A stretch of 34,400 nucleotides of DNA from Rhodothermaceae bacterium. Its GTDB lineage: Bacteria; Bacteroidota; Rhodothermia; Rhodothermales; JAHQVL01. The stretch lies in NCBI GenBank assembly GCA_019634345.1, contig JAHQVL010000230.1, forward strand, positions 1 through 34,400. Reading direction: 5' to 3'. The position numbers and the translations under genes are program-made. Of this stretch, positions 32,297-34,400 are shown in pieces. The notes beneath the pieces were generated by a model. That model saw nothing but the letters and a program-made list of their open reading frames with translations, ran no database searches and had not been told where the DNA came from. Numbering within the stretch: the stretch's first letter is position 1; every line of letters begins with the position of its first letter.

Positions 32297-33772
32297 ATGG
32301 AAAACACAAAAAAAGAAACTGATTTAGAGATTCTCTTTGCTGCTGGTGCAGCTGGGATTGCTGGAGAACTATTGATTGTTGACGCGGGTTGGGGATTAGG
32401 CGCTTCGCTTTGGGTAGTTGGATTAAGTACCGTAGGCTTGACATTAAAGGGGAATTGGAAAGCCTCGCAAAATACCTTTACACAATTCCTTTTTATTCCT
32501 CTTTTTGTATTAGCCATTTGCCTGGGATGGCGAGACGCTCTGTTTCTTAAGATCGCAACAGTCATCGGATTGATCACCGCCCTGGGGTTGGTCATCCAAT
32601 CCACTCAAACTCTGTTTTTGCCGAAAGGAGTGCATGTCCCTGGTCTCTTCACTTCAGGGCTTCGTTCATTTTTTGGATTCACGAGGTACCTGAAGTCGGA
32701 CGTCGACTGGAGCTCCATGAATTCATATGTAGATAAAAGCACAACTACATCCGTCTTGAGAGGAGTGTTTATAGCACTGCCTTTCCTTCTTGTCTTTGGC
32801 GTCTTACTTGCCTCTGCCGATGAGAACTTTGGCATGTTGTTAGGCGGTATGATCGATATTAACCTCACCAAACTACCAGGGCAACTGATTTCTGTTGTCT
32901 TTTTCGCCTTTGTTGCCGGGGTTTTCTTATACGGCTCTTTACACAAATTAAAGGCAAGAAAACAATCTGGAAGTAAGAGCCAGGCCGGCCTAAGCATGTT
33001 AGAAGCCGGAATCGTTCTTGGTTTGATTAATCTTATGTTTGCTACGTTTGTCCTGATGCAAATGGGCTACCTCTTTGGTGGAGTACATTATATCGAGCAT
33101 GTAGCCGATATTTCGTTGAAGCAGTATACACGCCGAGGCTTTTTTGAACTCGTAACTGTTGCAGCGATCGCTCTTCCACTCTTGATGGGTTTGCTACGGT
33201 TCTTCAAGCCGGAAAGGAGGGAGCATATCCTGCAATTCAACATGCTTGCAGGTTTACAAATTGCACTCCTGCTCATCATGCTTATTTCAGCAGCACAGCG
33301 AATGATGTTGTATACCAGTGCATATGGCATCACCGAGTTACGGCTATATTCAAGTGTCTTTATGATTTGGATTGCTTTCGTGCTGGGTTGGTTTGGGTGG
33401 ACCGCGCTTCGTGGTTATGCGCTTGAATTCGTAAGGGGATCAGCTATGGTTGGCGTGTTGATGGTAATAGGTTTAAATGTTATGAACCCAGACGGTGTCA
33501 TTGTACAAAGTAACCTTAATAGAGCGATTGGTGGAAAAACCTACGATGAAGACAGCTTAAAAGACTTGAGTGCGGATGCAATTCCAATTGCCATAAAAGC
33601 CCTCCCCCTTCTCCATGGTAAAGAACGCCACATGGTTTTCACGAGTGTGAATACCTATAGGAAGGAGCAAGGTGTAGAAGGGTGGCGAGACTGGACGTAT
33701 TCGAAGCATGTTGCAGACGTAGAGGTAAAAACGATGCTGATCAATATTCAAGGAAGAGTGCCAGACAACTAG
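32297..33772 (+). CDS. DUF4173/DUF4153-type multi-pass membrane protein
   Basis: ATG at 32297 (MENTKKETDLEILFAAG) gives 491 residues; an in-frame start at 32273 (eight residues earlier) is less likely. About ten or more hydrophobic helices span residues 15-405. The landmark ADISLKQYTRRGFFELVTVAAIALPLLMG (about 275-305, shown in part) is the conserved core I associate with the DUF4173 family. This is followed by NMLAGLQIALLLIMLISAAQRM and YSSVFMIWIAF. The C-terminal 80 residues are soluble (ALPLLHGKERHMVF, EQGVEGWRDWTYSK). Molecular function of the family is unknown. It is divergent from the papain-like gene and preceded by the 32213-32229 dyad, suggesting its own repressor. Confidence 0.82.
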   Translation: MENTKKETDLEILFAAGAAGIAGELLIVDAGWGLGASLWVVGLSTVGLTLKGNWKASQNTFTQFLFIPLFVLAICLGWRDALFLKIATVIGLITALGLVIQSTQTLFLPKGVHVPGLFTSGLRSFFGFTRYLKSDVDWSSMNSYVDKSTTTSVLRGVFIALPFLLVFGVLLASADENFGMLLGGMIDINLTKLPGQLISVVFFAFVAGVFLYGSLHKLKARKQSGSKSQAGLSMLEAGIVLGLINLMFATFVLMQMGYLFGGVHYIEHVADISLKQYTRRGFFELVTVAAIALPLLMGLLRFFKPERREHILQFNMLAGLQIALLLIMLISAAQRMMLYTSAYGITELRLYSSVFMIWIAFVLGWFGWTALRGYALEFVRGSAMVGVLMVIGLNVMNPDGVIVQSNLNRAIGGKTYDEDSLKDLSADAIPIAIKALPLLHGKERHMVFTSVNTYRKEQGVEGWRDWTYSKHVADVEVKTMLINIQGRVPDN

Positions 33773-33864
33773 ACATCGATAGAAGTCCTATTCGAAAAGG
33801 ATTTAGACAAGCCTTACCGGTAAGGAGTAGGAAAAGAATGCCAGGCTGTAGCTATACACGCTCC

Positions 33865-34400
33865 TCAGGAGATAATCCCTTCCACTTCTGTGCCTATAGC
33901 CGCAGTAATCTCATTCAGAGAGCGAACCCGGTAATCAGGTATTTTAGAGTTGATGTAATAGGCATCTAAATGAATAACGGTTAAGTTTGCTTCAGTAGCG
34001 GCTGTACATCCATCGATGGAGTCTTCAATCACAATCGTGCAGGAGGGATCGAAGTTAGAATCTTCCAAAGCGATAAGATAGGGCTCAGGGGAAGGTTTAT
34101 GCTCGATATAATCTTCGCTTCCGATAATTTTCGTAAAGGAATCTAAATTATAATACTCCCTTACGAATGGGACAATGTATTTCCTGGGTGAACCCGAGCA
34201 AATGGAGATATTTTTTTCTTCAGAAAGTAGACTGTCTATCAACTCGGCTGCGCCAGGGTAGGGACTGTTGCGATCCAGCCGGGATTCATATAAAGCGACT
34301 TTCTCCTCTACAATTTTTACATAAGAATTTAGAGCCAGAGCAGAAAACAGATTCTCGGCAATGATTAGATCATCCACGCCGGCTAACTCAGCTACGGTCA
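33865..34400 (-). CDS. HAD-superfamily phosphatase (beta-phosphoglucomutase-like), 5' end outside the window
   Basis: The frame stays open to the right edge, so the gene is truncated by the window; the visible part is about 178 residues. GTG at 34377 could be read as a start, but the family requires an upstream DxDGT nucleophile motif, which is absent here. Visible motifs are ISICSGS (motif II Ser), the Lys of HKPSPEPYLIALE (motif III) and IVIEDSIDGCTAATEANL (motif IV acidic pair). The helical stretch before them is the cap domain. Such enzymes remove or move phosphate on small sugars or nucleotides in the cytoplasm; the substrate is unknown. It is convergent with the DUF4173 gene (92-bp gap). 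Confidence 0.88.
   Translation of the reverse strand, partial: TVAELAGVDDLIIAENLFSALALNSYVKIVEEKVALYESRLDRNSPYPGAAELIDSLLSEEKNISICSGSPRKYIVPFVREYYNLDSFTKIIGSEDYIEHKPSPEPYLIALEDSNFDPSCTIVIEDSIDGCTAATEANLTVIHLDAYYINSKIPDYRVRSLNEITAAIGTEVEGIIS

Noticed and set aside
33812..33825. Perfect palindrome CCTTACCGGTAAGG between DUF4173 and HAD genes
   Set aside because: It has no loop, so it is not a terminator hairpin, and it lies at convergent gene ends where an operator is unlikely.
1..34400. CRISPR arrays, tRNA/rRNA genes, transposases, prophage genes
   Set aside because: None was recognised on reading the window; only the palindromic element at 3016-3109 hints at mobility.

Overview
The window looks like a chromosomal segment from a marine-type member of the Rhodothermia/Balneolia branch of the Bacteroidota (FCB group). 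Three large secreted proteins end in the roughly 90-residue type IX secretion (T9SS) sorting domain with the NYPNPF signature. One gene is a hybrid two-component system with an AraC output domain, and most starts lack a clear Shine-Dalgarno sequence. The presence of a flagellin fits flagellated Rhodothermia (Salinibacter is motile) better than classical Bacteroidia. This placement is inference from gene content; there is no rRNA or other phylogenetic marker here, and no tRNA, CRISPR array, transposase or phage gene was seen. No gene-free stretch exceeds 300 bases.

Layout. (1) 8-2972, plus strand: a von Willebrand factor A protein without a visible export signal, then a secreted PQQ-dependent sugar dehydrogenase with a T9SS tail. 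A long palindromic repeat (3016-3109) fills the convergent gap. (2) 3204-8779, minus strand: a complete tripartite RND efflux operon in the order adaptor, inner-membrane pump, TolC-type channel. (3) 8922-11323: a two-domain SRPBCC/GyrI-like protein, divergent from a ROK-family regulator that has lost its kinase base and zinc motif. (4) 11347-12591: a solitary flagellin on the minus strand. (5) 12853-22718, plus strand: a 2,440-residue modular secreted protein (BNR/sortilin-like propeller, three related LamG-type modules, an NHL-repeat block, T9SS tail), then a lipoprotein that looks like a TIM-barrel glycosidase. (6) 22734-32037, minus strand: a TPR lipoprotein, a T9SS-exported protein carrying a phospholipase A2-like active-site motif, a hybrid histidine kinase/response regulator/AraC protein, and a permuted papain-like hydrolase with an N-terminal RiPP-leader-like (NHLP-type) segment. 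(7) 32297-34400: a DUF4173-type membrane protein behind a perfect 17-bp operator-like dyad, and the 3' part of a HAD phosphatase running off the window.

Working together. The efflux genes form one obvious operon, including an ATGA stop/start overlap. The most intriguing unit is the co-directional run from 32037 down to 24515. The leader-fused papain-like protein and the hybrid sensor lie 34 bp apart and are probably co-transcribed. The sensor is followed by a 217-bp gap with a strong dyad, then by the PLA2-like exported protein and its intrinsic terminator. A sensor controlling the neighbouring exported enzyme is the natural model, but it remains inference.
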